Origin: Bacilli bacterium | GTDB taxonomy: Bacteria; Bacillota_I; Bacilli_A; RFN20; CAG-826 | Direction of reading: 5' to 3' | Assembly: GCA_024693415.1 (NCBI GenBank) | Contig: JAILKX010000048.1 | Location: 1-7,245, forward strand | Length of the DNA: 7,245 nt | Shown: positions 6,237-7,245 of the stretch, piece after piece | How the letters are laid out: each line of letters opens with the position of its first letter | How positions within the stretch are numbered: position 1 is the first letter of the stretch | Program-made: the position numbers and the translations under genes | Notes under the pieces: model-generated | Databases searched by the model: none | What the model was told of the DNA's origin: nothing | What the model saw: the letters and a program-made list of their open reading frames with translations, nothing else

Positions 6237-7245
6237 CCAATTTGCCACTTATGCGCGCGTACATCTGCATATATTTATAGGCATTGAAGCGCTCACGGCC
6301 GCGGAAAGTGATCGAATCTCCTTTTTTAGTGTAGCACACCACTTTATTTTTTCCCGTAATTCCTACGCCCCGCAGGTCGGAGAAGCTATAACGGATGTCA
6401 TCGGATAGGGTGGAGACGGTGAAGCCGAACCGATCCATCTTAAGGGTGCCCAATGCGATTCTCTCCTTTACGCCGTCCTGCTTCGAGTAGAGAACCTCGA
6501 CCATGTCGTCGCTTAGGAGGACGTTTTTCTTCTCGATGGGGTAGTCGCGGATGAATTCCTTCTGCCACTGATACCAGTCGCTCACTTCGACGAACCCGAA
6601 GGCAGGGTCTTCGGAGCTGAAGGTCATGTCCTCATTATAGGTCGCGCTCAGGCCGCAGGTGCAGGAGATCCTGTCCTTGTCGGTCGATAGGGTCTGAAGC
6701 TTATGGCACTTCGGGCAGACGTAAAGAACCCTTTCGAGGAACTCCGCCCGCGTCTTGGAACGATACTTTTTGCTGTGGTCGAGCGGGGCGCTGATTTTGG
6801 ATTCTATGAGGGACGTGAGTGCGTTTTCGTCCATTTCGGCAACCTTTTCGGCCGGTACGACCTCCACCACTTCGCCCCGGGTTTTGCCGCGTCTTATCTT
6901 CTTTCCCCAGCGCGGGTCGACGCCATAGCCGTTCTGCAGGCGGTATAGCAGGATCGGGAGGCCCATCGACTTGGCGAGCTTGGCGACGCCGGGCTCCAAA
7001 TGGGCCAGCTTTCCGGAATAGGTGCGATTGCCTTCTGGAAAAATGCAAACGTTCCCGCCTTCCTTTGCGATCTTGATGCAGGTCAAAGCGGCTTGGAGAT
7101 CGGCGACGTCCTTCTTCTTGGGGATCGGAGCGGCGCAGTGGCGGATCCAGAAGGAGGCGTATTTTATGCGGAGCAGGTCGTCGCTTGCCATGAAATAGAT
7201 CGGCTTGCCGGGGAAGGACACGCTCACGAAGAACGGATCGAGGGA
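6223..7245 (-). CDS. PlsC-like acyltransferase with zinc ribbon, N-terminus beyond window
   Basis: The reading frame is open to the window edge, so the 5' end is missing; 340 codons are visible. The first visible residues, SLDPFFVSVS, are the end of the HX4D motif, with Asp at visible residue 3 and its His just outside. Unlike its downstream paralogue it keeps the aspartate. The phosphate-binding motif FPEGNRTYS is at about 69-77. A Cys4 zinc ribbon follows (CPKC, then CTC; visible residues 177, 180, 195, 197; the second pair is C-x-C, not C-x2-C). A beta-rich tail follows and ends FNAYKYMQMYARI, matching the neighbour's end. The family transfers an acyl chain to lysophosphatidate or related lipids at the inner membrane. 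The zinc ribbon and tail are not part of the standard enzyme, so the exact substrate is open. It is likely the upstream member of one transcription unit with the gene at 5019-6236. A GTG at 7227 is probably internal, because the acyltransferase motif precedes it. Confidence 0.85.
   Translation of the reverse strand, partial: SLDPFFVSVSFPGKPIYFMASDDLLRIKYASFWIRHCAAPIPKKKDVADLQAALTCIKIAKEGGNVCIFPEGNRTYSGKLAHLEPGVAKLAKSMGLPILLYRLQNGYGVDPRWGKKIRRGKTRGEVVEVVPAEKVAEMDENALTSLIESKISAPLDHSKKYRSKTRAEFLERVLYVCPKCHKLQTLSTDKDRISCTCGLSATYNEDMTFSSEDPAFGFVEVSDWYQWQKEFIRDYPIEKKNVLLSDDMVEVLYSKQDGVKERIALGTLKMDRFGFTVSTLSDDIRYSFSDLRGVGITGKNKVVCYTKKGDSITFRGRERFNAYKYMQMYARISGKLDESL

Noticed and set aside
1..7245. 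tRNA, rRNA, CRISPR array, transposase, phage or toxin-antitoxin genes
   Set aside because: I looked for cloverleaf-like stems, regular spacer repeats and recombinase or toxin motifs and saw none. The only repeats are the 19-bp inverted pair.

Overview
The window is bacterial. Genes sit close together on both strands, TAA, TAG and TGA are all used as stops and tryptophan is read from TGG, so this is the standard code 11. Base composition is moderately GC-rich. A heterodimeric ABC exporter of the type common in Bacillota and a short-form NAD+ synthase start suggest an uncultured Bacillota/Bacilli-like lineage. That assignment is an inference of low confidence, because nothing here is a taxonomic marker.

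Layout, left to right. (1) 1-73, minus: the first 24 codons of a PP-loop enzyme, most likely NAD+ synthase (nadE), with a good Shine-Dalgarno and a TATAAT -10 box. (2) 74-314, non-coding: the nadE promoter, one copy of a 19-bp repeat, an imperfect hairpin, and the intrinsic terminator of the operon to its right. (3) 315-3871, minus: a two-gene operon with an ATGA overlap that encodes both half-transporters of a heterodimeric type IV ABC exporter. The first subunit (591 aa) carries the degenerate ATP-site residues (Walker B Asp for Glu, switch-loop Ser for His). The second (594 aa) carries the intact Walker B and His together with a deviant FSSGQ signature. (4) 3872-4002: a 131-bp divergent promoter region. 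(5) 4003-4968, plus: an aldo/keto reductase with a complete catalytic tetrad. (6) 4968-5018: the second, inverted copy of the 19-bp repeat, then a strong bidirectional terminator. (7) 5019-7245, minus: two overlapping paralogous genes, each a PlsC-like acyltransferase followed by a zinc ribbon and a beta-rich tail. The upstream one runs off the window edge.

The exporter pair should assemble in the membrane as one asymmetric pump; its substrate cannot be read from the sequence. The two acyltransferase-like genes are probably co-transcribed and belong to phospholipid or glycolipid metabolism. The downstream one has lost the catalytic Asp of the HX4D motif.

The points most worth a second look are: the 19-bp inverted repeats that bracket exactly the exporter plus reductase block; -10 boxes placed so that both divergent genes should start transcription on the A of their ATG (leaderless mRNAs); the pair of zinc-ribbon acyltransferases, one with an altered active site; and a Gly-to-Ala change in the Walker A motif of the degenerate exporter subunit. 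I found no convincing evidence of a wholly new defence or mobile system in this window.
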